Origin: LDYB01 sp037442385
GTDB lineage: Bacteria; Armatimonadota; Fimbriimonadia; Fimbriimonadales; GBS-DC
Assembly: GCA_037442385.1 (NCBI GenBank)
Contig: JBBIQJ010000017.1
Coordinates: forward strand, 1-23,862
Reading direction: 5' to 3'
DNA length: 23,862 bases
Below are positions 1-7,147 of the stretch, piece after piece. Below the pieces are notes generated by a model that had not been told where the DNA came from, ran no database searches, and saw only the letters and a list, made by a program, of their open reading frames with translations. Position 1 is the stretch's first letter. The number at the start of each line of letters is the position of its first letter. The position numbers and the translations under genes are program-made.

Positions 1-1223
1 CATTCGGTTGGATGAGAGCGGAGCTCCACACACAGGTCGCCGTGAACCGTTTCCATAATCAGCGAACCTTTACCCTCGCCGCAGACCCCCCGAAGACTTC
101 GGGAGTCGCGCTCTACGGAGCGACATTCCAGGTCGCACTCAATATCGCCCGCAACGGTGCGCATAGCGACAGTGCAATCGTTATCGTCGGGCACGCGGAG
201 AGTGATGTCGCCGCTGACGGCGTTGAGGTGAATCGTGTCCCGTATCGGTTTGGTGAGGTCTATTTCCATATCGCCCTTGACGGTTTCTGCCCTCAGCGTG
301 GCAATTGCGGCATCCTCTATCAGGATGTCGCCGTGGGTGAGGTTTGCCTGCAGTTGCTCGATACGGATATGGCTGAGGTGGAGGTCGCCGTGTAAAGCGT
401 GGAGTCGGGCGCGTGGCGCCTGCACATCAGCCAGTGTCAGGTCGCCGTGCAGGGTTTCTGCCTCAATTGCCCCCGTTGTGTGGCGGACGGCGATATCGCC
501 ATGTCGCGTCTTGAGCTGAACCGTACCGTCAATCTTCTCGATAGTGATGTCGCCGTGCGGGAGTTGAACCATGAGGTTAGTTTCACGGGGCAGGCGCAAG
601 GTGAGGTTTACCTGTTGTGCAATTGAAGGTTCCAGTTCGGGAGCGCTCAGGCGAACCCCTTCGGGCGTCTGCTCCGCCAGCAGGCTATAAGCACGCAAAG
701 CCTCCTGAAGCGCGTCGGGGTTCGCTCCCCGCAGGTGAATGGTGGCTTCGACCTGTCCCCCATCGAAACCGCCTGTGATGCGGAGATCCCCTGCGGGGAG
801 CGTGATGGTGAGAGTCTGCCCTGCCGACAGGGGCAGCGCCATTTCCTGATGTGTTTCGGCGTGATGTTTCCCCCATTTCCCCAAGGACCAGTCGGTGCGT
901 TCCAGCTCGGCGAGCGCTTTGCGCATCTCTTCGAGTCCGCGCTGGGTCTGGTGGCGAATGGTGTCGCCAATCGCGCGCCAGTCAATTTTGCGCACGGCTT
1001 CTGTGGCGCTCTGGGCCGCTTCCTCTACAGCGCGGGCAATTTTGTCGAACAGGCTCCGTGCCGTTTCAGTTTGCCCGTTTTCAGATGGTTCCTGAGCGGG
1101 CTTTTCCTCCGAGGTGTAGCCGCCTGTGTCGTAGAGCGCGTCAATCAGATCGGCCGCCTCTTCAGCAGTAATCACGCCCTGCTCCATGAGATGCAGAATT
1201 CGCTTCAGCGTTTCGTTTTTCAT
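1..1223 (-). CDS. DUF4097-family repeat protein with N-terminal SHOCT-like helix, 3' end outside window
   Basis: The reading frame is open from the ATG at 1223 to the left edge (407 residues visible), so the C-terminus is missing. Residues 4-30 form a short helical motif (MEQGVITAEEAADLI) of the SHOCT-like type common at the N-terminus of YvlB/DUF4097 proteins. Residues 55-125 are charged and helical. From about residue 135 the protein is beta-rich, with a recurring (H/S/A/K)GD(I/L/M) motif at residues 223, 241, 259, 278, 297, 316, 337, 358 and 394, a spacing of 18-21 residues expected of a beta-solenoid. No signal peptide or membrane helix is visible. The start is supported by GGAGGT 7 nt upstream, and the gene follows DUF2089 by 14 nt, so the two are co-transcribed. 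DUF4097 proteins are called putative adhesins, but their role is unknown; an envelope-stress link is only suggested by YvlB-type clusters elsewhere. Confidence 0.85.
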   Translation of the reverse strand, partial: MKNETLKRILHLMEQGVITAEEAADLIDALYDTGGYTSEEKPAQEPSENGQTETARSLFDKIARAVEEAAQSATEAVRKIDWRAIGDTIRHQTQRGLEEMRKALAELERTDWSLGKWGKHHAETHQEMALPLSAGQTLTITLPAGDLRITGGFDGGQVEATIHLRGANPDALQEALRAYSLLAEQTPEGVRLSAPELEPSIAQQVNLTLRLPRETNLMVQLPHGDITIEKIDGTVQLKTRHGDIAVRHTTGAIEAETLHGDLTLADVQAPRARLHALHGDLHLSHIRIEQLQANLTHGDILIEDAAIATLRAETVKGDMEIDLTKPIRDTIHLNAVSGDITLRVPDDNDCTVAMRTVAGDIECDLECRSVERDSRSLRGVCGEGKGSLIMETVHGDLCVELRSHPTE

Positions 1224-1237
1224 TGCATAACCTCCGT

Positions 1238-1630
1238 TCACCGCAACTGACGCAGTTTGCGCGCTGCTTCCTCGGCGGTAATCAGCCCCTGCTCCAGCAT
1301 ATCCAGAATCTCCTGTTGCTGGGCGGAGACTTGTCCGTTCTCTTGCTGGATGGTGGCGGGCATAATGCCCAGCGCCAGCAGGAGCGCGTCCAGCCTATTG
1401 CGCGCGGTGGGGTAGCTGATGCCCAGCTCCCGTTCCACGCCCGACAGCATCCCCCGATGACGCAGGAACACTTCCAGAAACTGGAGATGCTCTGGCTCCA
1501 GCTGGCAAAATCGGCAGGCGGCAAAATGCCCTGTCAGGCTGGTGCCGCACTCCGCGCATTCCAGCGTTTTTACCTGAAGCGCCCCGCTACACACAGGGCA
1601 TCGCGTCGGTTGTGGATAGCGCTTTTGCAT
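1238..1630 (-). CDS. DUF2089 family zinc-ribbon / HTH protein
   Basis: Predicted DNA-binding regulator of 130 residues. Cysteines at 11, 14, 25 and 28 form a CxxC-x10-CxxC zinc ribbon, with a further pair at 39 and 42. Residues 57-88 (GMLSGVERELGISYPTARNRL) match the helix-turn-helix segment of DUF2089. Residues 107-128 (EILDMLEQGLITAEEAARKL) repeat the helical motif found at the N-terminus of the next protein. The frame is open upstream to 1807, but the ATG at 1630 is preferred because the family starts just before the first CxxC and a sigma-70-type -10 box ends 9 nt upstream. No Shine-Dalgarno is present, so the mRNA should be leaderless or nearly so. It is the first gene of a two-gene operon with the DUF4097 protein, which it may regulate (inference). 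Confidence 0.88.
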   Translation of the reverse strand: MQKRYPQPTRCPVCSGALQVKTLECAECGTSLTGHFAACRFCQLEPEHLQFLEVFLRHRGMLSGVERELGISYPTARNRLDALLLALGIMPATIQQENGQVSAQQQEILDMLEQGLITAEEAARKLRQLR

Positions 1631-1639
1631 AACGCCCAG

Positions 1640-1669
1640 AGTATACCCCGTCGGAATCAAAAAAGTCAA
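1640..1669 (-). promoter_or_regulatory. Sigma-70-like promoter of the DUF2089-DUF4097 operon
   Basis: On the minus strand, TTGACT (1669-1664) and TATACT (1645-1640) are separated by 18 bp. Only 9 nt lie between the -10 box and the ATG at 1630, so the transcript should begin within a few bases of the start codon. This is the only clearly two-part (-35 plus -10) promoter I see in front of a leaderless gene in the window. Confidence 0.75.
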
Positions 1670-1738
1670 GCCTAGAGCCGTCAAAAGGTGAAAATTTCTG
1701 AGCTTTGGGTGCAATTTTTTGATTGACTGGCAAGCCAT

Positions 1739-1777
1739 AAAAAAAATCCCCTCCGCCGCAAGAGGGCGGTGGAGGGG
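1739..1777 (-). terminator. Intrinsic terminator of the dockerin operon
   Basis: Read on the minus strand, CCCCTCC pairs with GGAGGGG (1777-1771 with 1754-1748). A mismatch and an inner CCGC/GCGG follow, and the hairpin is trailed by a run of eight T (A at 1739-1746 on the plus strand). It lies 24 nt past the stop codon of the dockerin gene and before the DUF2089 promoter, so it separates the two operons. The plus-strand reading has no T-tract. Confidence 0.85.
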
Positions 1778-1800
1778 AAGCGTGGTAAAATCGGGAATTT

Positions 1801-3255
1801 TCAGCACTCGCTGCCGAAGTTAAACAGCACGGTCAGCAGGTCGGTGTCATCCACAACCCCATCGGCGTTTACATCCGCCTGCAGCCCCGAACCCGACTGC
1901 CCGAAGGTGAACAGCACAGTCATCAGGTCGGTGTCGTCCACGCAACCGTCGGCGTTGAGGTCGCCGTTCGGGGCGTACTTAATCACGCCCAAACGCTCCC
2001 AGGTTTGCCAGTAGCCCCGTTCGTTTTGCTCCTCAATCCGCAGGATGCCTGCCGTGAGAAAGCTGCCCTCTGTTTCAGGGAAAAGCGCTTCAAGACTCAT
2101 GGGCACGGTTTGTCGCCATAGAGGTTGCCCGCTGGTGTTGAGACGGGCAAAGTAGCTACTGTTCGGTCCCGAAGCGTGCGACACGCCGACATAACGCTCC
2201 CCGGCGGCGTTCAGGCGTAGCATCCCGGAGAGGGAAGACGTCCCATCAGGCACGAGTTCCGTATCCGAAAGCAGGGCGCCTTGAGGCGAGAAGGTTGCCA
2301 GACGCAGGGTATGCCGTTCGAACGGCTCGCCGCGCCACAGCACTGTCTTGACCAGCAGGTGCAGGTTTTCGCGGCTATCCAGCACCATATCTTCAGCATA
2401 ATCGTCGTGGAGCTGATAGGAATATCGATAGCCCCAGCGCACAGCGGTTGGAATGCGGAAGTCCATCACAACGACATCTTCGCCCGTGACGCCGCCTTCG
2501 GACTGGATACCCACCCAGTAGTTGTCTATGGCGTTGCTGGTGGCGAGCATCGGCAGGTCCACGCCGCGCGCGGGTCCTGAGTAGCGGAATGGGAGCGCAT
2601 CATAGAGATAGAGGAGCGCATCCACCGAGCCGAAAGATGCTGTTGTGCCCAGCATAAGAACAGAATAGGGGTTCGGGTCGGCGACGCCCCACGGACGCAT
2701 ATCGAGTAGCAAAATCGAGTAGCCCAGGCTATCGGCTTCACAGAACGCGAGCATGCTTCCGCCATTCTGAATAATTTCTGCGACGACAGCAGGTTGCCAG
2801 CTTTCGCCGAAGGTCAGCCGAAGGGGACGAAAGTGAGCATTCGGCATCTGGCTAAGCGCATAGACCTGGACGGGCTGCCCGCTTTGAGTGAGGCGATGAA
2901 CCTGGGCATAGAGGTAGCCGTCGGCGTCGGTGAACTGCGCCAGCAGCCATATGTCGCCCCCCGCCTCTACAGCGTCCACAAAGGCGTCATCGAGGTTGGC
3001 GCCGTCCTGCTGGTAGACCCATGCTTCGGAACCGTCGGGGTTCACGCGAATCGCCAGTGCATCGTGTCCGTTCGTGGGCGTTTCTACCCAGCCCAGCAGA
3101 AGCAAACCACCATCTGCAAGGCGCGCCGCGCGATGGAGGTGAGCATACAGCTCAGGTTGTGGAGGCGTGTAGACATAGCGCCACACTTCCCGCATCTGCG
3201 CCGTCGCCAGCGCCGTGATGCTGAGCGCCAGAGCCGTGATTACCAGAGTTCTCAT
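1801..3255 (-). CDS. Secreted beta-propeller-like protein with C-terminal dockerin repeat
   Basis: A 484-residue exported protein. Residues 1-20 form a signal peptide with a hydrophobic core and an Ala-x-Ala-type end (MRTLVITALALSITALATAQ). The body has repeated patterns such as ARLADGGLLLLGW and AIRVNPDGSEAWVYQ, typical of delayed-repeat beta-propeller proteins of unknown substrate. Residues 431-484 hold two calcium-loop repeats, DLNADGCVDDTD and DVNADGVVDDTD, each followed by a helix (LMTVLFTFG, LLTVLFNFG): a type I dockerin-like module. The start has GGAGGGG 6 nt upstream, and the gene lies 12 nt after the H-X9-DG-like gene, so they share an mRNA. No cohesin is encoded in the window, so partner and function are unknown; in non-cellulosomal bacteria such modules often serve as C-terminal anchoring or processing tags. 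Confidence 0.85.
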   Translation of the reverse strand: MRTLVITALALSITALATAQMREVWRYVYTPPQPELYAHLHRAARLADGGLLLLGWVETPTNGHDALAIRVNPDGSEAWVYQQDGANLDDAFVDAVEAGGDIWLLAQFTDADGYLYAQVHRLTQSGQPVQVYALSQMPNAHFRPLRLTFGESWQPAVVAEIIQNGGSMLAFCEADSLGYSILLLDMRPWGVADPNPYSVLMLGTTASFGSVDALLYLYDALPFRYSGPARGVDLPMLATSNAIDNYWVGIQSEGGVTGEDVVVMDFRIPTAVRWGYRYSYQLHDDYAEDMVLDSRENLHLLVKTVLWRGEPFERHTLRLATFSPQGALLSDTELVPDGTSSLSGMLRLNAAGERYVGVSHASGPNSSYFARLNTSGQPLWRQTVPMSLEALFPETEGSFLTAGILRIEEQNERGYWQTWERLGVIKYAPNGDLNADGCVDDTDLMTVLFTFGQSGSGLQADVNADGVVDDTDLLTVLFNFGSEC

Positions 3256-3267
3256 GGTGTCCCCTCC

Positions 3268-4101
3268 TTACTGTGGCGTGAAGAGCGGCAGGTGTCCACA
3301 GGCGTTCGTGCGGGCGACACCCGGCACGCCCTGCGTGTTGTAGCCGTCAAACGGGTCTATCAGCGGGTTCGTGCTGTCGGGGGCAATCCGTGCGCCCAGC
3401 CGACGGGTTACCAATTTGCCCTCGAGCATCACGAAATGCACGCCGCTTCGATGAATCCAGACCGACTGGCGAGGCAGGCGCACTTCGCCGAGCGGATAGG
3501 TCGTTGCGGGGTCGGTGCAGGGAGTAAACTCACACTTGTCCTCAGCCCGGTCGCATCGCAGGAGCGGGTTCACGGGCGCGAATCCCAGCCAGTGTTCGCG
3601 TCCCAGCCCCTCCCAGATAACAGGCAGGGTGCTGGGGTCTGCCGCCTGCGCCTTCGGATAGTTGTGTAGATACCCGTTGTAGGTATAGCTGATGGGCACA
3701 GGCGAGCGAACGCGCTGGCTGTAGTCTATGTTCGGCAGTTTCGCAGGCAGGGTAGCAGGACAGTAGAACGACTTGTAAAGCTGTCCCGCACTGCTTGTGT
3801 AGACGGCAAGCGCGTTCACCCATGTCCAGCCGCCGTGGGGGCTGCCGTCCTGCCAGTTGCGGGGCACCGCCACAGGGGTATCCCACTGCCAGGGCTGGCT
3901 GGGCGAGAGGCGTTGGTACGCCAGCGGGAGGCGCTCGTCGTAGTCGTTTAGGTACATTGCAAGCGCCAGCCAAAGTCGCTTCAGGTTCTGGGCGCAGTGT
4001 TTCTCATCGGGGTCAAAGTTATCGGCAACCGCGCGCATCAGGGAGGCGACTCCCAGCGCAGTTGCCATCAACACCCCAAACAGGAGCCATCTCCTTCGCA
4101 C
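3268..4101 (-). CDS. Membrane-anchored protein with prepilin-associated H-X9-DG-like C-terminus
   Basis: A protein of 277 residues. After a basic start (RRRW), a single hydrophobic segment (LLFGVLMATALGVASLM) anchors or exports it. The next block, CAQNLKRLWLALAMYLNDYDERLP, matches the segment that follows the pilin helix in type II secretion G-like/DUF1559 proteins. Near residue 217 the motif H-x9-EG stands where that family has H-x9-DG. The canonical GFTLIELL prepilin cleavage motif is absent. The frame opens at an ATG at 4131, but I prefer the GTG at 4101: it has GGAGGTG 4 nt upstream, and a TATAAT -10 box (4125-4120) falls inside the longer version. It is first in the operon with the dockerin gene. 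Function is unknown; a surface or pseudopilin-related role is inferred. Confidence 0.75.
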   Translation of the reverse strand: MRRRWLLFGVLMATALGVASLMRAVADNFDPDEKHCAQNLKRLWLALAMYLNDYDERLPLAYQRLSPSQPWQWDTPVAVPRNWQDGSPHGGWTWVNALAVYTSSAGQLYKSFYCPATLPAKLPNIDYSQRVRSPVPISYTYNGYLHNYPKAQAADPSTLPVIWEGLGREHWLGFAPVNPLLRCDRAEDKCEFTPCTDPATTYPLGEVRLPRQSVWIHRSGVHFVMLEGKLVTRRLGARIAPDSTNPLIDPFDGYNTQGVPGVARTNACGHLPLFTPQ

Positions 4102-4119
4102 AAGGCACCTCCACGAGGT

Positions 4120-4125
4120 ATTATA
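4120..4125 (-). promoter_or_regulatory. -10 box (TATAAT) for the H-X9-DG/dockerin operon
   Basis: A perfect TATAAT on the minus strand lies 18 nt upstream of the GTG start at 4101, leaving room for a short leader with its GGAGGTG Shine-Dalgarno. No good -35 is visible. It sits 25 bp from the oppositely facing TATAAT at 4151, so the two promoters are back to back. Confidence 0.55.
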
Positions 4126-4150
4126 CTCCATGTCCTGAGAGTTTGAGCGG

Positions 4151-4156
4151 TATAAT
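4151..4156 (+). promoter_or_regulatory. -10 box (TATAAT) giving a leaderless transcript
   Basis: A perfect TATAAT ends 6 nt before the ATG at 4163. No Shine-Dalgarno exists between them, so the mRNA must begin at or next to the start codon. The -35 position (about 4128-4133) is not recognisable. Confidence 0.65.
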
Positions 4157-4162
4157 TCTCTT

Positions 4163-5068
4163 ATGCGTTCTCGATGGCGATGGATTTGGGCGGTACCGGG
4201 GGTAGTCTTGCTGGCAACTGTTGGAGGGATATATTTTCTTGCCAGGCAGAAAAGGGTTTATCAGCATACTTTTCCCGATAACAGTTATGTGCGCATTCTC
4301 CGGTTGGATTACGCCAGTCAAAGCCGCTTTGTGCGTTGGCGGTTCGATACGACTTTTCCGTTTATTCACCGCGATGTGTACGAGAGTATGCCTGCACCTG
4401 AACCGTGCTATCTGCTCTGGACGGAGCGTGCCTTTGGCGACTACCCGGTCGGATGGTGGGCGCGCGACTCGCACGGATGTGAGTATCCAGTCTCAAGCCA
4501 GCCTCGTTTCTTCTCCAGCTTTTACTGTGAGGAGCTTCACAACCTGCCCACTGAGGGGCAGAAAATCACGCTCCAGCTGCGCGCAAGTTTCACGAAACCT
4601 CCCCTGATGGAATACCCTGTGCAGTGTGTACGGAAACCAATCGCCTACCCTGCACCCGACCGTTTACCGATTACCCGAGAGCAAGGAGGTGTGCGCCTGA
4701 CCTTGCGTTCCATACGCTGGAAGGCGACTCGCCAGAAGTGGTATCGCACCGATCAGAGTACGGCTGAAGCGCCTATCGTGGTTACACAGGTTATGGCTGT
4801 GCCCGAGCTGCACTTAGAAACGAAGGGGTGGCAGATAGTGGGTATGGATGTGGTGTCGGTTTACAACCGCATTCCGTGGTTGCCATCGCCTACCGAGGTG
4901 GCGCTGCTGAATGATTGTAGACATGAGCCTGTTTATCGGTTGCGCGTAGGTTTGAAAGAGCCGTCCAGTCAGAGGGAAATGGTTTTCGAATTTTTCATTC
5001 GCCCACCGCGCAAAGAGGAACTGCAGAACCCTCAAGAATTCATTATGTTTCACGATGAACCTCGGTGA
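4163..5068 (+). CDS. Hypothetical membrane-anchored protein
   Basis: I do not recognise this 301-residue protein. It starts with a basic stretch (RSRWRW) and one transmembrane helix at about residues 8-27 (IWAVPGVVLLATVGGIYFLA) without a cleavage site, so it is probably anchored with the C-terminus outside. The rest is soluble, beta-rich and aromatic (SRFVRWRFDTTFPFI, YPVGWWARDSHGCEYP), with five cysteines at most. No catalytic motif is visible. The start is fixed by the TATAAT box 6 nt upstream. It is transcribed alone, divergent from the dockerin operon and followed by a non-coding stretch. A role linked to the secreted proteins next door is only a guess from position. Confidence 0.75.
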   Translation: MRSRWRWIWAVPGVVLLATVGGIYFLARQKRVYQHTFPDNSYVRILRLDYASQSRFVRWRFDTTFPFIHRDVYESMPAPEPCYLLWTERAFGDYPVGWWARDSHGCEYPVSSQPRFFSSFYCEELHNLPTEGQKITLQLRASFTKPPLMEYPVQCVRKPIAYPAPDRLPITREQGGVRLTLRSIRWKATRQKWYRTDQSTAEAPIVVTQVMAVPELHLETKGWQIVGMDVVSVYNRIPWLPSPTEVALLNDCRHEPVYRLRVGLKEPSSQREMVFEFFIRPPRKEELQNPQEFIMFHDEPR

Positions 5069-5168
5069 GAGGTAATCTAGGAAAACCAGTCAGCCGCGCC
5101 ATCAGAGGGCGTTTGGGACAGATGACTCAAGCTGCTCTGTTGCAACGAAGAGGGGAATTCGCAGAACA

Positions 5169-5225
5169 GGACGCGGGAACCGCGTCCGTACGGGCGGCAT
5201 GGGTAGGGGCACGGTCCCCGTGCCC
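5169..5225. repeat. Two adjacent perfect hairpins, probable dispersed REP/MITE-like repeat
   Basis: The 325-nt stretch between 5069 and 5393 has no convincing gene. It holds GGACGCGG-GAA-CCGCGTCC (5169-5187) and GGGCACGG-TCC-CCGTGCCC (5207-5225), both perfect 8-bp stems with 3-nt loops, about 20 nt apart. A weaker GGGGC/GCCCC dyad follows at about 5236-5256. No T-tract follows, so these are not ordinary terminators. The paired hairpins in a non-coding gap resemble repetitive extragenic palindromes; only one unit is present here, so copy number cannot be judged. Confidence 0.5.
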
Positions 5226-5380
5226 GCGATTCAAAAGGGGCGCAGTTTCCATGCCCCAAGCGGTGAAACCTGCCGTGCCACAGGTGGAATGCGTATCTTC
5301 GCAACAGAGCAGGTGAAGTCGTCTGGCATTGGCACAGATGCCCCCCTGATATCGCCCCCGAATCCCCTCAGGCAAGCGGG

Positions 5381-5386
5381 TATGCT
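5381..5386 (+). promoter_or_regulatory. -10 box (TATGCT) of the enoyl-CoA hydratase/pfkA operon
   Basis: TATGCT lies 7 nt before the ATG at 5394 and no Shine-Dalgarno intervenes, the same leaderless arrangement seen at 4151, 9493, 15386 and 16360. No clear -35 is seen. Confidence 0.5.
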
Positions 5387-5393
5387 TATAGAT

Positions 5394-6179
5394 ATGGAAA
5401 CACCGCTGCGGGTTGAGGTTTCGGACGGGATTGCCCATGTGGTGCTGAACCGCCCGGAGGTGCATAACGCCTTCAACGAGTCGCTGATTCAGGCGCTTAC
5501 CCAGACTTTTGAGGCGTTCCGCGAGGACGACTCAGTGCGGGTGGTTGTGTTGCGGGGCGAAGGAAAATCGTTCTGCGCGGGTGCGGACCTGAACTGGATG
5601 GGCAAGATGGCGAACTACAGTTTTCAGGAGAATTTGGAGGACGCGCGTGCGCTGGCGCGCATGTTTGAAACGATAGACCACTGCCCCAAGCCCGTGATCG
5701 GGCGCGTGCATGGCGCGGCGATGGGAGGCGGGACAGGCTTGGTAGCGGTGTGTGATGTCGCTATTGCCAGCACGGAGGCGCGCTTTGCCTTCAGTGAGGT
5801 GAAACTGGGGCTGATCCCGTCGGTGATTGCACCTTATGTGGTGCGCAAGCTTGGTTATGGACACGCCCGCCACCTCTTTATCACGGGTGAGCGGTTTGAC
5901 GCCGAGACGGCGCTCCGAATCGGGCTGGTGCATCGCGTGGTGGCACCCGACGCGCTCGATGAGGCGGTGGACGCTGTGCTTCGGGAGTGCATGGCGAACG
6001 GTCCGAACGCGATGGCGGCGGCGAAGATGCTGCTCCACGCGACTCAGGCGCTGCCCCCTGATGAGTTGCGCTCGTTGACGATTGCTCGCATCGCCGAGTT
6101 GCGGGTCAGCCCCGAAGGACAGGAAGGAATCCGCGCCTTTCTGGAAAAACGCAAACCCAACTTTGGAGGCTCGGCATGA
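5394..6179 (+). CDS. Enoyl-CoA hydratase/isomerase family protein, LiuC-like (methylglutaconyl-CoA hydratase)
   Basis: A crotonase-fold hydratase of 261 residues, acting on acyl-CoA thioesters in the cytoplasm. The oxyanion-hole segment SFCAGADLNWM and the later GAAMGGGTGLVAVCD and FSEVKLGLIPSVIAPYVVRKLG are the pattern of 3-methylglutaconyl-CoA hydratase (leucine degradation) rather than of classical crotonase. The second glutamate (FSEVKLG) is kept, while the GGGxE glutamate of crotonase is Gly, as in LiuC-type enzymes. The frame is open far upstream (to 5199), but homology starts only at METPLRVEV, and the TATGCT box ends 7 nt before this ATG. Its TGA overlaps the pfkA ATG (ATGA), so translation is coupled. 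No other leucine-degradation genes lie in the window, so the exact substrate is uncertain. Confidence 0.88.
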   Translation: METPLRVEVSDGIAHVVLNRPEVHNAFNESLIQALTQTFEAFREDDSVRVVVLRGEGKSFCAGADLNWMGKMANYSFQENLEDARALARMFETIDHCPKPVIGRVHGAAMGGGTGLVAVCDVAIASTEARFAFSEVKLGLIPSVIAPYVVRKLGYGHARHLFITGERFDAETALRIGLVHRVVAPDALDEAVDAVLRECMANGPNAMAAAKMLLHATQALPPDELRSLTIARIAELRVSPEGQEGIRAFLEKRKPNFGGSA

Positions 6180-7147
6180 AGCCCATCCAGCGGATTGCGG
6201 TGATGACCAGCGGCGGCGACGCGCCCGGAATGAATGCCTGCATTCGTGCCGTCGTGCGGAGCGCGCTCTATCACGGGCTGGAGGTGTACGGCATCCGTCG
6301 CGGCTACGCGGGTCTCCTGCGAGAGGAAATCGAACCGATGACCAGCGTCTCGGTAGGGGGCATCATCAATCGGGGGGGCACGATTCTGCGCACGGCACGC
6401 AGCGAGGAGTTCAAGACGCCCGAAGGCGTGCGCAAAGGCGCGGAGATTTTGAGCCGCTACGGCATCGAAGGACTGGTGGTGATTGGGGGCGACGGCTCCA
6501 TGCGCGGCGGCGTGGAACTGAGCCGTATCTGTGATGTGCGCATCATGGGCGTGCCCGGCACGATAGACAACGACATCCCCGGCACCGACTATGCGATTGG
6601 GTTCGACACAGCAGTGAACACCGCACTGGATGCCATCGACAAGGTTCGGGATACGGCGTACTCGCATGAGCGCGTGTTTGTGATTGAGGTGATGGGGCGC
6701 CATAACGGATTTATCGCGCTGGAGGTGGGACTGGCAGGCGGTGCGGAGGCGATTCTGATTCCCGAAGTGCCCTACGATCTGGTAGAGTTGCTGGACATGC
6801 TCCATCGCAGCTATGAGCGGGGCAAGCATTCCAGTATTATCGTGGTGGCGGAAGGGGCATGCCGCGCCGAGGATGTGAAAAGGTTCCTGCAGGAGCATAC
6901 GCCTTACCATGTGCGGGCGCTGGTGCTGGGGCATATGCAGCGCGGCGGCTCGCCCACTGCGTTCGACAGAGTGCTGGCAACACAGCTGGGCGCTTACGCT
7001 GTGGAACGCCTGCTCAAAGGATACACCAACGAGATGGTCGGTGTGGAGGGCGGGCGGCTGGTCGCCGTGCCGATTGAATATATCCAGACCACCACGAAAA
7101 CCGTGGATGTCCACAAGCTGGAACTGGCAGCGATGATGGCGATTTAG
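6176..7147 (+). CDS. pfkA: ATP-dependent 6-phosphofructokinase
   Basis: Phosphorylates fructose 6-phosphate to the 1,6-bisphosphate, the committing step of glycolysis. The 323-residue length is normal for the bacterial short form. The nucleotide loop MTSGGDAPGMN is at 10-20, GGDGS at 104-108, the catalytic TIDND at 129-133 (Asp131 as the base) and the substrate-binding EVMGRHNG near 175. Gly in GGDGS and Gly before TIDND (GVPGTIDND) indicate ATP rather than pyrophosphate as donor. The ATG overlaps the stop of the hydratase (ATGA), with GGAGG 6 nt before it. Its TAG overlaps the TAA of the convergent mutS2 by 3 bases within a 4-bp TTAG, leaving no space for a terminator. Confidence 0.96.
   Translation: MKPIQRIAVMTSGGDAPGMNACIRAVVRSALYHGLEVYGIRRGYAGLLREEIEPMTSVSVGGIINRGGTILRTARSEEFKTPEGVRKGAEILSRYGIEGLVVIGGDGSMRGGVELSRICDVRIMGVPGTIDNDIPGTDYAIGFDTAVNTALDAIDKVRDTAYSHERVFVIEVMGRHNGFIALEVGLAGGAEAILIPEVPYDLVELLDMLHRSYERGKHSSIIVVAEGACRAEDVKRFLQEHTPYHVRALVLGHMQRGGSPTAFDRVLATQLGAYAVERLLKGYTNEMVGVEGGRLVAVPIEYIQTTTKTVDVHKLELAAMMAI

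Noticed and set aside
647..985. Minus-strand ORF with Pro/Ser/Arg-rich product.
   Set aside because: It is out of frame with the well-supported DUF4097 gene on the same strand.
1801..3255. Cellulosome component, because of the dockerin.
   Set aside because: No cohesin, scaffoldin or carbohydrate-active domain is visible; lone dockerin-like tails are common in non-cellulosomal bacteria.
5065..5393. ORFs through the gap and a long N-terminal extension of the enoyl-CoA hydratase.
   Set aside because: Composition follows the hairpin repeats, there is no domain similarity, and a -10 box right before ATG 5394 fixes the start.
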